Below are positions 1 through 9,121 of a stretch of 32,970 bases of DNA, one piece after another; position 1 is the stretch's first letter; each line of letters starts with the position of its first letter. The stretch covers positions 1-32,970 of the forward strand of contig DULF01000093.1 in the NCBI GenBank assembly GCA_012840535.1. Reading direction: 5' to 3'. Source of the DNA: Clostridiaceae bacterium (GTDB taxonomy: Bacteria > Bacillota > Clostridia > Acetivibrionales > DUMB01). The translations under genes were made by a program, and so were the position numbers. The notes under the pieces were generated by a model. That model was not told the origin of the DNA, did no database searches, and saw only the letters and a program-made list of their open reading frames with translations.

Positions 1-630
<630 letters not shown>

Positions 631-686
631 TTACTTGTACCTCCCATTTGTCATTTTCCAGTCTATATTTTAAACATACAGTATGG

Positions 687-1322
687 TTAATTTGCTACTT
701 TTACCATACTATATCTTATTACTCGTTCTTTGTAAACATAACCTTTTTGAAATTCCTCAACTACTACATTTTGACCGTATTCTTCGTCTTCTACGTGCAT
801 TACTGCGTTATGTAATTCCGGATTAAATTTTTCTCCTACGCTTTTTATCGGTTCAATACCTAAACTTTTCAAAACTGTCTGAATCTGTCTGCCAATAAGT
901 TCAATTCCTTCGACAAGCGATTCCTTTGTGCTGTCTTTGCCGCATGCCTCCAGCGCTCTGTCAACACTGTCCAATACAGGAAGGAAAGATTTGATTACAT
1001 CACATACAGCGTCCGAGTATAACGCGTCTTTTTCCCTTGCAGTCCTTTTTTTGTAGTTATCAAACTCAGCCGCTGTTCTTTGGAGCAAATCCAAATATTC
1101 ATCACATTTTTTCGATTTTTCATTGATCTGGTTTTTTAAATTCTCAATCTCTTTAGCAAGATTTTCAGTTTCTTCAGACAACTTCTCCTCAGCTGAAGCA
1201 TCTATTTCATTATTAGGGGCTTCTGCCTGTTCATTATCAGAAACTTTTGTCTGCTCATCCTGGGACGTATTGTTCTCTAAAAAGTCCATGTTATCTTCGC
1301 ACTTCTTCTTGTCATTAACCAT
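687..1322 (-). CDS. grpE: GrpE nucleotide exchange factor
   Basis: Dimeric co-chaperone that releases ADP from DnaK. The 211-residue product has an acidic, low-complexity N-terminus, then a long coiled coil (about residues 45-95, with the family stretch AAEFDNYKKR). The C-terminal beta domain ends in GYVYKERVIRYSMVKVAN, close to the family ending GYxxxxRVIRPAMVKVA. The position usually occupied by proline is tyrosine here. I chose the ATG at 1320-1322 (MVNDKKKCED); an AAGGAGGG site precedes it, but with a long spacer of about 14 bases. A longer in-frame reading from 1376 starts with residues unlike the family, and a Met at 1289 (MDFLENN) is a possible alternative. It lies between hrcA and dnaK and is probably co-transcribed with both. 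Confidence 0.95.
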   Translation of the reverse strand: MVNDKKKCEDNMDFLENNTSQDEQTKVSDNEQAEAPNNEIDASAEEKLSEETENLAKEIENLKNQINEKSKKCDEYLDLLQRTAAEFDNYKKRTAREKDALYSDAVCDVIKSFLPVLDSVDRALEACGKDSTKESLVEGIELIGRQIQTVLKSLGIEPIKSVGEKFNPELHNAVMHVEDEEYGQNVVVEEFQKGYVYKERVIRYSMVKVAN

Positions 1323-1391
1323 TTTTATTAAAATTGCCCTCCTTAGTGTTCTTTTGCAGTAAATAAACCAACACAAATAAAATAATTAACA

Positions 1392-1410
1392 CCAGGCCTC
1401 ATCGGCCTGG
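1392..1410 (-). terminator. Intercistronic hairpin between hrcA and grpE
   Basis: A 7-bp GC-rich perfect stem, CCAGGCC/GGCCTGG with a 5-base loop, lies 24 bases after the hrcA stop. On the minus strand it is followed by TGTTAATTATTTTATTTG, which is T-rich but not a clean run. It could be a partial terminator or an mRNA processing and stability element. Processing between hrcA and grpE is known in Bacillus subtilis, so I favour that reading because the downstream genes need this transcript. Confidence 0.5.
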
Positions 1411-1434
1411 CACGGTTTAATTCTTAAGTGACTT

Positions 1435-2493
1435 CTACGTGTCAATCTCCAGGCCTTCTTCCAGGAGTTTTGATATTTCTTCGTTTATTTTCTTTCTAAT
1501 ATAATTAATTGAAGAAATTACCCTTGGATACTCCATTCTGGTTGGCCCAATAACCCCTAATGAACCTATAACAACATTACCGAGACTGTAAGTGGCAGTC
1601 AGTAAACTGCATTCCTTTATCTCGTCCAAAATATTTTCCGTTCCGATTCGCACACTAACGCTGTTGTTATTTTGCCCGGTACTGCTTAATATTTTGCTTA
1701 AGTTTTCTTTTTCATCCAAAGTACTTAAGAACTCTCTTGCCTTGGCAACATTTCTAAACTCAGGATAGTTGAAAATGTTTGTCACTCCGTCAATAAAAAC
1801 CTCAGGAGCATCAATCTGCTTTATACAGCCTACGACCTTTTCTATAACCGGCAGAAGTATATCCCTGGGTACTTCAATTTCGTTGCCCATATCCTTAATG
1901 CTTGGCTGCTTGATGTCTTCGATCGCGAAATTTGCAAACTTGTCGTTAAGCATATTGGAAACTTTAATTAAATCTTCGGAAACTATGCTATCTGATATTT
2001 TTATCAGAAAATTTTTCACCATGCCTGTATTTGTAACAACGACAACAAGTGCCTTACCGGTCTCAACGGGCACAACTTGAACAGCTTTCAGCAAGCTTTT
2101 TTTCATATTTGGAGTTACCGCCATTGAAGTATACTTGGTAAACCGGGACATCACGGTCGAAGCCAGCTTGATTAACTGGCCTATCTCACTGACGCGTACC
2201 TCCATGGCTTGCTCTATGTTTCTTATTTCTTCTTCTGTCAGCTCTTTTACTTGCATCAATTCATCAACGTAATACCTGTATCCTTTATCTGAAGGTATTC
2301 TGCCGGCTGATGTATGAGGCTGCTCAAGATAACCCATCTCTTCCAGGTCTGCCATTTCATTTCTTATTGTTGCCGAGCTCAAACCAAGTTCGTGCTTCCT
2401 GGCGATAGTCCTGGAGCCTACAGGTTCAGCGGTATCGATATAATCATCAACTATTGCTTGCAGTATCCTCCTTTTCCTGTTGTCCAGAATCAT
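1435..2493 (-). CDS. hrcA: HrcA heat-shock repressor
   Basis: Transcriptional repressor that binds CIRCE operators and depends on GroEL for activity, coupling chaperone supply to expression of class I heat-shock genes. The 352-residue length is normal. The N-terminal winged helix spans about residues 1-75, with signatures EPVGSRT, SSATIRNEMADLE and HTSAGRIPSDKGYRYYVD. The rest is the GAF-like dimerisation domain. The ATG at 2491-2493 has AAGGGGTG upstream. A perfect CIRCE element sits 17 bases ahead of the start codon, so the gene is autoregulated. It heads hrcA-grpE-dnaK; dnaJ is expected beyond the left edge. Confidence 0.97.
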   Translation of the reverse strand: MILDNRKRRILQAIVDDYIDTAEPVGSRTIARKHELGLSSATIRNEMADLEEMGYLEQPHTSAGRIPSDKGYRYYVDELMQVKELTEEEIRNIEQAMEVRVSEIGQLIKLASTVMSRFTKYTSMAVTPNMKKSLLKAVQVVPVETGKALVVVVTNTGMVKNFLIKISDSIVSEDLIKVSNMLNDKFANFAIEDIKQPSIKDMGNEIEVPRDILLPVIEKVVGCIKQIDAPEVFIDGVTNIFNYPEFRNVAKAREFLSTLDEKENLSKILSSTGQNNNSVSVRIGTENILDEIKECSLLTATYSLGNVVIGSLGVIGPTRMEYPRVISSINYIRKKINEEISKLLEEGLEIDT

Positions 2494-2509
2494 TTCTTAC
2501 ACCCCTTTG

Positions 2510-2536
2510 TTAGCACTCTCACTCATCGAGTGCTAA
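2510..2536 (-). promoter_or_regulatory. CIRCE operator (HrcA binding site)
   Basis: A perfect TTAGCACTC-N9-GAGTGCTAA inverted repeat, identical to the CIRCE consensus. It begins four to five bases after the predicted transcription start of hrcA and lies wholly in the leader. HrcA bound here should block the hrcA-grpE-dnaK transcript. Confidence 0.98.
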
Positions 2537-2546
2537 TCATATCTTA

Positions 2547-2575
2547 AAAATACCACCCTATTTATTTTTTGTCAA
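2547..2575 (-). promoter_or_regulatory. Sigma-A promoter of hrcA-grpE-dnaK
   Basis: Minus strand TTGACA (2570-2575), a 17-base spacer, then TATTTT (2547-2552). The -35 box is perfect and the spacing ideal. The predicted start near 2540 places CIRCE immediately downstream, the standard class I heat-shock arrangement. Confidence 0.85.
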
Positions 2576-2622
2576 GTGGTTTTACCGATATTATTTGTAA
2601 TCTGTATGATATTATATACCGG

Positions 2623-3774
2623 TTAAAGAAACTCAATAAAAACCTGATTTGCCAAATCCAGCCCTAATTTTGTGAGACGGAGGGTTCTTTCATTAAATTC
2701 TATCAGCCCCCTGGAAATCAGCCTGTCTATTTGCTTTCCGAATAAATCAAAAACATCTGTTTCAAATTTCATTTTAAACTTATCAACATCAACGCCACGA
2801 ATCAACCTTAATCCAAGTATAATATATTCCGAAATCTGCCCGTTAATATCTATTTCTTCGATATTTTCCCGGTGAAACTGATTTTTGGCCGCACAATTTA
2901 TATAATTATTCAAATCATAGGTGTTGTTATATCTTTTGCCGTTAAAATACGAATGCGCTCCGGCGCCCAAACCTATATACTGTCTTCCTTCCCAGTAAAC
3001 GAGGTTATGCTTGCATTCAAACCCGGGTTTTGAGAAATTTGAGATTTCGTAGTGCCTGAAACCATGCCCGGCCAACCTGTCTATGGCGAAATGATACATT
3101 TGCCTGTCCAGTTCGTCTTCAACAGGCTTTAGCCTACCCTCTCCAAGCATATCGCCAAAAACCGTTCCTTCCTCAATTTTCAAACTGTAACATGAAATAT
3201 GGGAAGGCTTGAGTTCAGCCACATTATCAACCGTCTCTGTCCAGTCGTCAAATGTCTGACCCGGCAAACCAAATATCAAATCTACATTAATATTTGTAAA
3301 ACCCGCTTTCCTTGCAAGTTCAAAGTTCTCAATAAATTCTCCTGAACGATGAATTCTGCCGATACTCTCCAAAAGCCTGTCCTGCCATGCCTGCATTCCT
3401 ATGCTGAGCCTGTTGATACCTGTGTCCAGGTACGTTGCCAGTTTATCAAAGGACAGTGTGCCGGGGTTGGCTTCAATGCTTATTTCAGCTCCGGGCTCAA
3501 TGTTAAAATGCTTCCTGCAATTGTTAATGAGCTCACGTATACAGTTTGCATCAACCACCGACGGCGTGCCACCACCAATATAAACAGTGCCGATCTTGTA
3601 ATTTCCCAAAATTCCTTTGTAAGATTCAATTTCATTCTTTAAAGCTTGAAAATACGGATAGATTATATCTTCCCTTCCTGCAAACGAGAAAAAGTCGCAG
3701 TAATAACACTTTGATTTGCAAAAGGGAATGTGTATATATAACCCCAGTGTATTGTCATTTTTCTGTGTTTGCAT
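2623..3774 (-). CDS. hemW: HemW-type radical SAM heme chaperone
   Basis: Radical SAM protein long annotated as oxygen-independent coproporphyrinogen oxidase, now understood as the HemW heme-trafficking branch. The cluster motif CKSKCYYCDF (Cys19, Cys23, Cys26) has the CxxxCxxCxF form of HemW rather than CxxxCxxCxC of HemN. GGGTPS and the HemN C-terminal domain follow. I start at the ATG at 3772-3774 (MQTQKNDNTLGLYIHIPF) because AGAGG sits seven bases upstream and the 15 extra upstream residues do not resemble the family. Product 383 residues. It follows lepA by 122 bases in the conserved order lepA-hemW-hrcA and probably shares the lepA transcript. That spacer holds an imperfect hairpin, 3820-3850, of unknown role. 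Confidence 0.93.
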   Translation of the reverse strand: MQTQKNDNTLGLYIHIPFCKSKCYYCDFFSFAGREDIIYPYFQALKNEIESYKGILGNYKIGTVYIGGGTPSVVDANCIRELINNCRKHFNIEPGAEISIEANPGTLSFDKLATYLDTGINRLSIGMQAWQDRLLESIGRIHRSGEFIENFELARKAGFTNINVDLIFGLPGQTFDDWTETVDNVAELKPSHISCYSLKIEEGTVFGDMLGEGRLKPVEDELDRQMYHFAIDRLAGHGFRHYEISNFSKPGFECKHNLVYWEGRQYIGLGAGAHSYFNGKRYNNTYDLNNYINCAAKNQFHRENIEEIDINGQISEYIILGLRLIRGVDVDKFKMKFETDVFDLFGKQIDRLISRGLIEFNERTLRLTKLGLDLANQVFIEFL

Positions 3775-3896
3775 TCCCAAACCTCTTGTCTCTCCACTCA
3801 AAACCATCAGATCTCTCACCGTTGTCCCGGCCGTTTTGGGACCCGCAACGCAAATTTCCGCAATTTTTGCTTCATATTCTTATCATATGCTTATCA

Positions 3897-5708
3897 TCAG
3901 ACATCCAGCTTCAATACACTCATGAACGCCTCCTGCGGCACTTCAACCGTTCCTATCTGACGCATTCGTTTCTTGCCCTCTTTCTGCTTTTCCAGCAGTT
4001 TCTTCTTTCGGGTAATGTCGCCTCCATAGCATTTTGCAAGGACGTCTTTCCTGTAAGCCTTAACTGTTTCCCTGGCAATAATTTTCCCGCCTATGCACGC
4101 CTGTATAGGAATTTCAAATTGTTGTCTCGGAATTGTTTCCTTAAGCTTTTCCGCAATCTTTCTTGCCCTTGGATATGCTTTTTCCCTATGCACTATAAAA
4201 GAAAGGGCATCCACAATTTCGCCATTTATAAGTATATCAAGCTTTACGAGATCGGACTCCTTGTACCCTATGAATTCATAATCAAGGGAAGCGTATCCCT
4301 TGGTTCTGGATTTCAGCGCGTCAAAAAAGTCATAAATAATCTCATTTAAAGGCAATTCATAAGTGAGTATTACCCTTTTCTCGTCAATATAGGTCATATC
4401 TTTGAAAATACCGCGCCTCTCCTGTGAAAGCTCCATAATGTTGCCAACGTAGTCAGTAGGGGTCATAATGGTAGCTTTAACCATAGGCTCCTCCATTTTA
4501 TCAATTACATTAACCGGCGGCATATTTGTAGGGTTGTCAACATATTTTACCTCTCCGTCGGTCTTGGTTATTCTATAGACAACGCTGGGAGCCGTGGTTA
4601 CCAGGTCGAGATCATATTCCCTCTCAAGCCTCTCCTGTATTACATCCATATGGAGAAGCCCGAGGAAGCCGCACCTGAAACCAAATCCCAACGCAGCGGA
4701 AGTTTCCGGTTCAAACACCAGCGACGCATCATTTAATTGAAGCTTTTCAAGGGCATCTCTCAAATCTTCATACTTCGCCCCGTCTGCAGGGTAAATTCCG
4801 CAGAAAACCATGGGGTTTACTTTTCTGTAACCCGGCAATGGCTCCGCCGCAGGATTGTCTGCAAGGGTTATTGTATCTCCGACCCTTGTGTCCTTGACAT
4901 TCTTTATGCTGGCGGCAATATAGCCAACATCACCTGCATAAAGTTTATCACACGGCGCCAGGGCTCCCGGCCTGAAATACCCGACCTCTGTCACAAGAAA
5001 CTCCTTCCTGGTGTTCATCATTCTGATAACGTCACCGGGTTTCACGCTTCCTTCCTTTACTCTCACGTGCACTATGACACCCTTGTAATTGTCATAGTAC
5101 GAATCGAATATTAGAGCCCGCAGAGGAGCGTCTTCATCTCCTTCAGGATTTGGTATCTTTTTTACAATGCTCTCAAGCACTTCTTCAATATTAATTGAAT
5201 TTTTTGCCGATATTAAAGGCGCATCCGAAGCATCCAGACCTATAACATCCTCTATTTCCTTCTTCACATGTTCAGGCTGCGCGCCGGGCAAATCAATTTT
5301 GTTAATAACAGGAACAATTTCTAAATCATGCTCAAGCGCCAGGTAAACGTTAGCCAGTGTCTGGGCTTCTATGCCTTGCGAAGCGTCTACGACCAGAATC
5401 GCGCCTTCACAGGCAGCCAGGCTTCTTGACACTTCATAATTAAAATCCACATGTCCCGGCGTATCTATAAGATTGAATATATATTCTTTGCCGTCATTGG
5501 CATTATATATCATTCTTACAGCCTGAGCCTTGATTGTGATGCCTCTCTCGCGTTCAATATCCATATTGTCCAAAACCTGTTCAGCCATCTCCCGTTCTGT
5601 CAGGACACCGGTTTTCTCAATCAACCTGTCGGCCAGAGTCGATTTTCCGTGATCTATATGTGCAATTATGCAAAAATTCCTTGTTTTCTTTTGTCTTTCA
5701 CTTGCCAT
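3897..5708 (-). CDS. lepA: Elongation factor 4 (LepA), ribosome back-translocase GTPase
   Basis: Translational GTPase of the EF-G family that acts on stalled or mistranslocated ribosomes. The product is 603 residues, the usual length. Motifs in order are G1 AHIDHGKST near residue 16, [10 protein letters not shown] (switch I), DTPGHVDF (G3) and NKIDLP (G4). The LepA-specific C-terminal domain has [15 protein letters not shown] close to the end. The ATG at 5706-5708 ([11 protein letters not shown]) has GGAGGAG eight bases upstream; a longer reading to 5753 would run through the promoter. The gene has its own promoter and two terminator-like hairpins upstream, which insulate it from the isomerase operon. 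Confidence 0.98.
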   Translation of the reverse strand: MASERQKKTRNFCIIAHIDHGKSTLADRLIEKTGVLTEREMAEQVLDNMDIERERGITIKAQAVRMIYNANDGKEYIFNLIDTPGHVDFNYEVSRSLAACEGAILVVDASQGIEAQTLANVYLALEHDLEIVPVINKIDLPGAQPEHVKKEIEDVIGLDASDAPLISAKNSINIEEVLESIVKKIPNPEGDEDAPLRALIFDSYYDNYKGVIVHVRVKEGSVKPGDVIRMMNTRKEFLVTEVGYFRPGALAPCDKLYAGDVGYIAASIKNVKDTRVGDTITLADNPAAEPLPGYRKVNPMVFCGIYPADGAKYEDLRDALEKLQLNDASLVFEPETSAALGFGFRCGFLGLLHMDVIQERLEREYDLDLVTTAPSVVYRITKTDGEVKYVDNPTNMPPVNVIDKMEEPMVKATIMTPTDYVGNIMELSQERRGIFKDMTYIDEKRVILTYELPLNEIIYDFFDALKSRTKGYASLDYEFIGYKESDLVKLDILINGEIVDALSFIVHREKAYPRARKIAEKLKETIPRQQFEIPIQACIGGKIIARETVKAYRKDVLAKCYGGDITRKKKLLEKQKEGKKRMRQIGTVEVPQEAFMSVLKLDV

Positions 5709-5751
5709 TAAAATACTCCTCCAAAGTAGTGTAAGCCATTTTCTTTGAAAC

Positions 5752-5781
5752 ATTATAGCACAGCGTTGCTTTACGCGGCAA
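5752..5781 (-). promoter_or_regulatory. Promoter of lepA
   Basis: Minus strand TTGCCG (5776-5781), an 18-base spacer and a perfect TATAAT (5752-5757). It lies about 44 bases ahead of the lepA start codon. The -35 box matches four of six positions. Confidence 0.65.
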
Positions 5782-5805
5782 TACAGGTAACCGTGAAGCT
5801 ATATA

Positions 5806-5861
5806 TAAAAAGAAACCAAAATATAAAGGAAAATCTGTCTTTTTCCTTTATATTTTGGTTT
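5806..5861 (-). terminator. Long AT-rich perfect hairpin with T tract
   Basis: Two perfectly complementary 21-base arms (5813-5833 and 5841-5861) flank a 7-base loop. On the minus strand the stem is followed by CTTTTTATATA, so it fits a rho-independent terminator for transcripts coming from the isomerase side. It ends about 30 bases before the lepA -35 box. The stem is unusually long and AT-rich for a plain terminator. Confidence 0.6.
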
Positions 5862-6101
5862 ATATTCTAGATTTATTTCAAAAAATAATACATTTTATTA
5901 TGAAACACTTTGTTAAAGCCTTATTCCCTGACATGGGGAAATTATCAAGGACGCCTTTTAGTGGTTTGCTTATTTTTAATAAATCCATTTTTCATATTTG
6001 ACTATGAATTCTAGAAAATTGTTCCAAAAAAAGCTACGGATGATGCTCTTTATAATTCTTTATGTTTATTGTTCTATCATGAAAAATATGTGATTCCAGG
6101 C
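5862..6101. other. AT-rich spacer without a recognisable gene
   Basis: Part of the 460-base gap between lepA and the isomerase gene. I see no credible reading frame, RNA gene, repeat or promoter in this stretch. The flanking parts of the gap hold the lepA promoter and two hairpins, listed separately. Confidence 0.6.
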
Positions 6102-6135
6102 AAAAAAATAGGGACTAAGTACGCGTCCCTATTTT
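6102..6135 (-). terminator. Rho-independent terminator of the isomerase operon
   Basis: An 11-bp stem (6105-6115 with 6125-6135, core AATAGGGAC/GTCCCTATT) with a 9-base loop lies 34 bases after the isomerase stop. On the minus strand it runs into seven or more T residues before GCC, a textbook intrinsic terminator. Confidence 0.85.
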
Positions 6136-6168
6136 AAGATTTACCTGAATCCTTAATTTAAATCCACT

Positions 6169-7473
6169 CTAAAATTTTATTAATCTTATCTTGTTAAGTC
6201 TGCAGAAATACTCCAGTTCCTTTACTAAATCGCCGTATCCGGCCATCCAGTGATGACCGATGCCTTCATTGGCAATTATCCTGTTAATTTCATTTATATC
6301 TCTTTCAAATTTAACTTTCAGCGGATTCCCCGGAAATTCCATACCGCACTGTATGGCTTCGCCTGTAATTACCGACATTCTGAAAGTGCCTTTTCTCCCG
6401 ACTATATTAACCAGTGTCACCTTTCCTGTCTTTGCAGGGAAAAGGGAACAAACTCCTGTATCGGCCAGCCGTACAGGTCCAAAATGGATATCATTGTAGC
6501 TGCTTGCTATCGAAAAACCACCTGAACCGCAGTGGGAGAATAAAACCGTATTAAGTTCAGGGTCGGGATACAGCAGGTCCGTATTGTGAACAGGCATACC
6601 TGACAGTTCATACAATATCTTCATTGACACAGTATTATTTATATCGCCTTCACACCCGCATACAATACCTTCTTCAGACAAAAGCGAGTATCCGAGACAA
6701 ACCTTGCCCATCCACTTAGGGTAACATTTGATTACCAGGCCTTCCAGGTCATATTTATTTATTAACTCTTTCATTGCAAAATAATACCTGACTGATTCAA
6801 TGCCATGTTTATCTGTTGAAGTAACTTTGCCAACTTTAGTTTTAAGATTGGCCCAGTATTCTCTTGCCTGTTCTTCATCCGTGGACTTAAAGGCTTCTGC
6901 CAGTTCATCCTCATCCAGATTTTCCACACGCACTCCTGTCCTGTCCTTTATCTCCAATTCATCATAGGCTATATCCGTCATTCCTTTTGTTCTTCCGCCT
7001 ATATTCCCTATCCTGACAAATCTCAATTTATTCCTCAACGCAACAGCCCTGGATATCTGTCCTATCTCAGTAATTACATTTGCATCATCAGTATTTCCGT
7101 ATACATAGAAATAGTCCTTATCCAGCTCTTTAAGCATGCAGCATATTTGCTGCACTCCACATAAAGAACCAGTGTCAACTGCCGGAAAAGCCCAAAGAAT
7201 AACCGGCTTATTGATATAATCAAGCAAATCAAGAAGGTGGTGGTCTTCACTCCATGTTCCCACACATACGCATAAAATGTCAAATTCTTTTCCTTTTAAA
7301 TCATTTGCAGCCTTTTTCATTGTACTGGTGTTATACATAACAGTATCAGATAATACAACTTCAAAACCTGCATTTTTCAAGCTTTCGCATGCACTTTTTA
7401 AAAGCCCAGGAGTTTTATCAAAACCAACTTCGAACTCACCTGCAAGAGCAACAAGTCCAATTATTGGTTTCAC
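6169..7473 (-). CDS. L-fucose/L-arabinose isomerase-family protein, substrate unknown
   Basis: A 434-residue cytoplasmic protein of the FucI/AraA ketol-isomerase superfamily. The N-terminal half is a Rossmann-like sugar-binding region (about 1-160). The C-terminal half carries candidate metal ligands Glu275 (in CEGDINN), Asp299 (in HNTDLLYPD) and His408 (in GIGHHWMAGYGD), placed as expected for the family's Glu/Asp/His divalent-metal site; His314 (SHCGSGG) is another candidate. These equivalences are by eye. It is shorter than E. coli FucI and AraA, typical of the uncharacterised branch. The start is GTG at 7471-7473 with GGGTGAT upstream, inside the end of the preceding methyltransferase gene; the gap is six bases, so the two are translationally linked. 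The substrate cannot be told from sequence. Confidence 0.85.
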   Translation of the reverse strand: MKPIIGLVALAGEFEVGFDKTPGLLKSACESLKNAGFEVVLSDTVMYNTSTMKKAANDLKGKEFDILCVCVGTWSEDHHLLDLLDYINKPVILWAFPAVDTGSLCGVQQICCMLKELDKDYFYVYGNTDDANVITEIGQISRAVALRNKLRFVRIGNIGGRTKGMTDIAYDELEIKDRTGVRVENLDEDELAEAFKSTDEEQAREYWANLKTKVGKVTSTDKHGIESVRYYFAMKELINKYDLEGLVIKCYPKWMGKVCLGYSLLSEEGIVCGCEGDINNTVSMKILYELSGMPVHNTDLLYPDPELNTVLFSHCGSGGFSIASSYNDIHFGPVRLADTGVCSLFPAKTGKVTLVNIVGRKGTFRMSVITGEAIQCGMEFPGNPLKVKFERDINEINRIIANEGIGHHWMAGYGDLVKELEYFCRLNKIRLIKF

Positions 7474-7479
7474 AACATA

Positions 7480-8922
7480 TCACCCTTTCAATCCCATTTG
7501 TTTTTCATATTTTTCAATTATCTCAGCCAGCCTCTTGCTGGTTTCTGAATCAAGCGGAGATTTACTGCCTTTTGCAAGTATGTCATCCACAATATCGCGC
7601 GCTTTCTGAGTTGAACTCTTTGCTCCCTTTCTCCTCCACATTTCATAGTTTGCTCCATTTGATACAAAGAGTTCTACATGCTCTCCGCTTCGCAGATTTT
7701 CAATAGTATTATCCTCCATCAGGTAAGTACCCCTGATGCCAACGTTAGCAATAGTATCAAATGCTATGGTTTCCTCATTAACTTCAATACCCCTAAGGAA
7801 CCTTCTCACGATCCTGCATATCTCGCTATCCATGACCAACTGTTCCAGACTGATTGACATACCTGTTCCGAACATGCCGAGATTTACAATCAAGTCATTG
7901 GCGCCTACAAGGCCTGCTACCGTGCTTAGCATCTTCTCCCATGCGCCCTGTTCGTCATGGAGGTTCGAATCATTGTCCGGAGCTGTTGTATGGCTGGGCA
8001 TGTTGTAATAATGTGCCATTTGTGCCCCCGCTATCCTGAGAAGCGATGACTCAGGCCTTCCTATAAGGACGTTTGTAAGCTTCATTTCGTATGTAGTCCA
8101 GGCTGCACCATATATTACAGGTGTTCCGGGACGAATCAACTGTGCTATGACTACTCCGGAAAGCACTTCCGTATTATGAAGTGTAAGAATTCCTGCAAGA
8201 GTATAGGGGGCTGTCATTCCTGTAATGGGCTGCGGGAGAAAATCAAGAGGGATTCCTTCTTTAGCACACACATATAATGCTTCTACCGCACCTCTTTCCC
8301 AATACAACGGGCTGGTAGTGGAAAGCTGGCTAGCAATATTTGATCCATCTGTAAGACTGTCTTTACCAAGCACGGCCTTTGCCATCTCAATTGCTGCTTC
8401 GTTTATTTTTTCGCTTTCACTTGAATAAAAGACTGGTTTTTTTGAATTGCAAAGTATTTCCTTGATTGAGTAAAGAAGAGCCGTTTCAGGAGTTACATCC
8501 TGTGGACTGTAAGGGACGCCTATTATATCTACATCCTCAAGGTAGTCCGATACGATTGCAAAATTCTCGACATCTTTTTTGGTAGCTTCACGTCTCTCTC
8601 CTGACTCATCCACCAGTGTAAAAACGGCATTATGTCCGCTGGCACAATATCTTTTACCATCTCCCAGGACAACAGCCACATTTCCGTTCCTGTCCAAAAG
8701 CTTCACCTGTGAAGGAACAGTCTTTAGGCACTTTTCAACAACACTCCGTGGAAATTTTACAGTCTGGGTGTCATAGTCCACAATACATCCGTTATCTTTC
8801 AGCAAGTTCAGTACTTTTGTACTATCAATTTTTAAGCCTACTTCTTCAAGCACCCTTAAGGAACTGTTGTGAATAAGATCGATGTCTTCTTTTGATAGGA
8901 CTTCCAGTGTTGACAGTCTCAT
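7480..8922 (-). CDS. MttB-superfamily (trimethylamine methyltransferase-like) protein, non-pyrrolysine
   Basis: A 480-residue TIM-barrel protein of the trimethylamine:corrinoid methyltransferase superfamily. Characterised relatives move a methyl group from trimethylamine or, in non-pyrrolysine members, from quaternary amines such as glycine betaine, to a corrinoid protein. No in-frame amber codon is present, so this is the non-pyrrolysine branch. The stretch SHTTAPDNDSNLHDEQGAWE corresponds by eye to the region holding pyrrolysine in true MttB. I start at the ATG at 8920-8922 (MRLSTLEVLSKEDI), preceded by GGGGTGGG at suitable distance; an upstream in-frame GTG at 8994 has no ribosome site. 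It is the first gene of a two-gene operon with the isomerase. No corrinoid protein, reactivase or transporter lies beside it, so methyl transfer is unproven. Confidence 0.88.
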   Translation of the reverse strand: MRLSTLEVLSKEDIDLIHNSSLRVLEEVGLKIDSTKVLNLLKDNGCIVDYDTQTVKFPRSVVEKCLKTVPSQVKLLDRNGNVAVVLGDGKRYCASGHNAVFTLVDESGERREATKKDVENFAIVSDYLEDVDIIGVPYSPQDVTPETALLYSIKEILCNSKKPVFYSSESEKINEAAIEMAKAVLGKDSLTDGSNIASQLSTTSPLYWERGAVEALYVCAKEGIPLDFLPQPITGMTAPYTLAGILTLHNTEVLSGVVIAQLIRPGTPVIYGAAWTTYEMKLTNVLIGRPESSLLRIAGAQMAHYYNMPSHTTAPDNDSNLHDEQGAWEKMLSTVAGLVGANDLIVNLGMFGTGMSISLEQLVMDSEICRIVRRFLRGIEVNEETIAFDTIANVGIRGTYLMEDNTIENLRSGEHVELFVSNGANYEMWRRKGAKSSTQKARDIVDDILAKGSKSPLDSETSKRLAEIIEKYEKQMGLKG

Positions 8923-9103
8923 AGTTTTTACACCCACCCCTTCTAAGTAAATTGTTTTATTTAGCTGTCTTCTTATAAGTTTTTGTGTCGTCACATGATG
9001 TCATATTGAATTGCAGACCTTTGCAGCCAGTAATATCAATTGTTTGCCCATTTCTAACTACGACTGTAATAAAATGCTTTAGAAATTATTATATGTATTA
9101 ATG

Positions 9104-9119
9104 ACTTAATCGTTTTAGT
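9104..9119. promoter_or_regulatory. Candidate LacI-family operator at the methyltransferase-isomerase promoter
   Basis: The 16-base sequence ACTTAATCGTTTTAGT is an imperfect palindrome around a central CG, with six of eight position pairs symmetric. A CG-centred AT-rich palindrome is typical of LacI/GalR-type operators. It starts three bases after the -10 box and covers the predicted transcription start, a repressing position. No LacI-type gene lies in the window. Confidence 0.45.
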
Positions 9120-9121
9120 TT

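Noticed and set aside
3820-3850. Hairpin in the lepA-hemW spacer as a terminator
   Set aside because: The stem is interrupted by a bulge and lacks a T tract, and hemW has no other evident promoter, so termination here is unlikely.
3546-4349. Long plus-strand ORF of 267 residues opposite hemW and lepA
   Set aside because: It is antisense to two intact conserved genes, has unnatural composition and no family-like motif or ribosome site.
7480-8922. Possibility that the MttB-like protein is a true pyrrolysine trimethylamine methyltransferase
   Set aside because: The frame is continuous without an amber codon and ends in TGA, so no UAG readthrough is needed.
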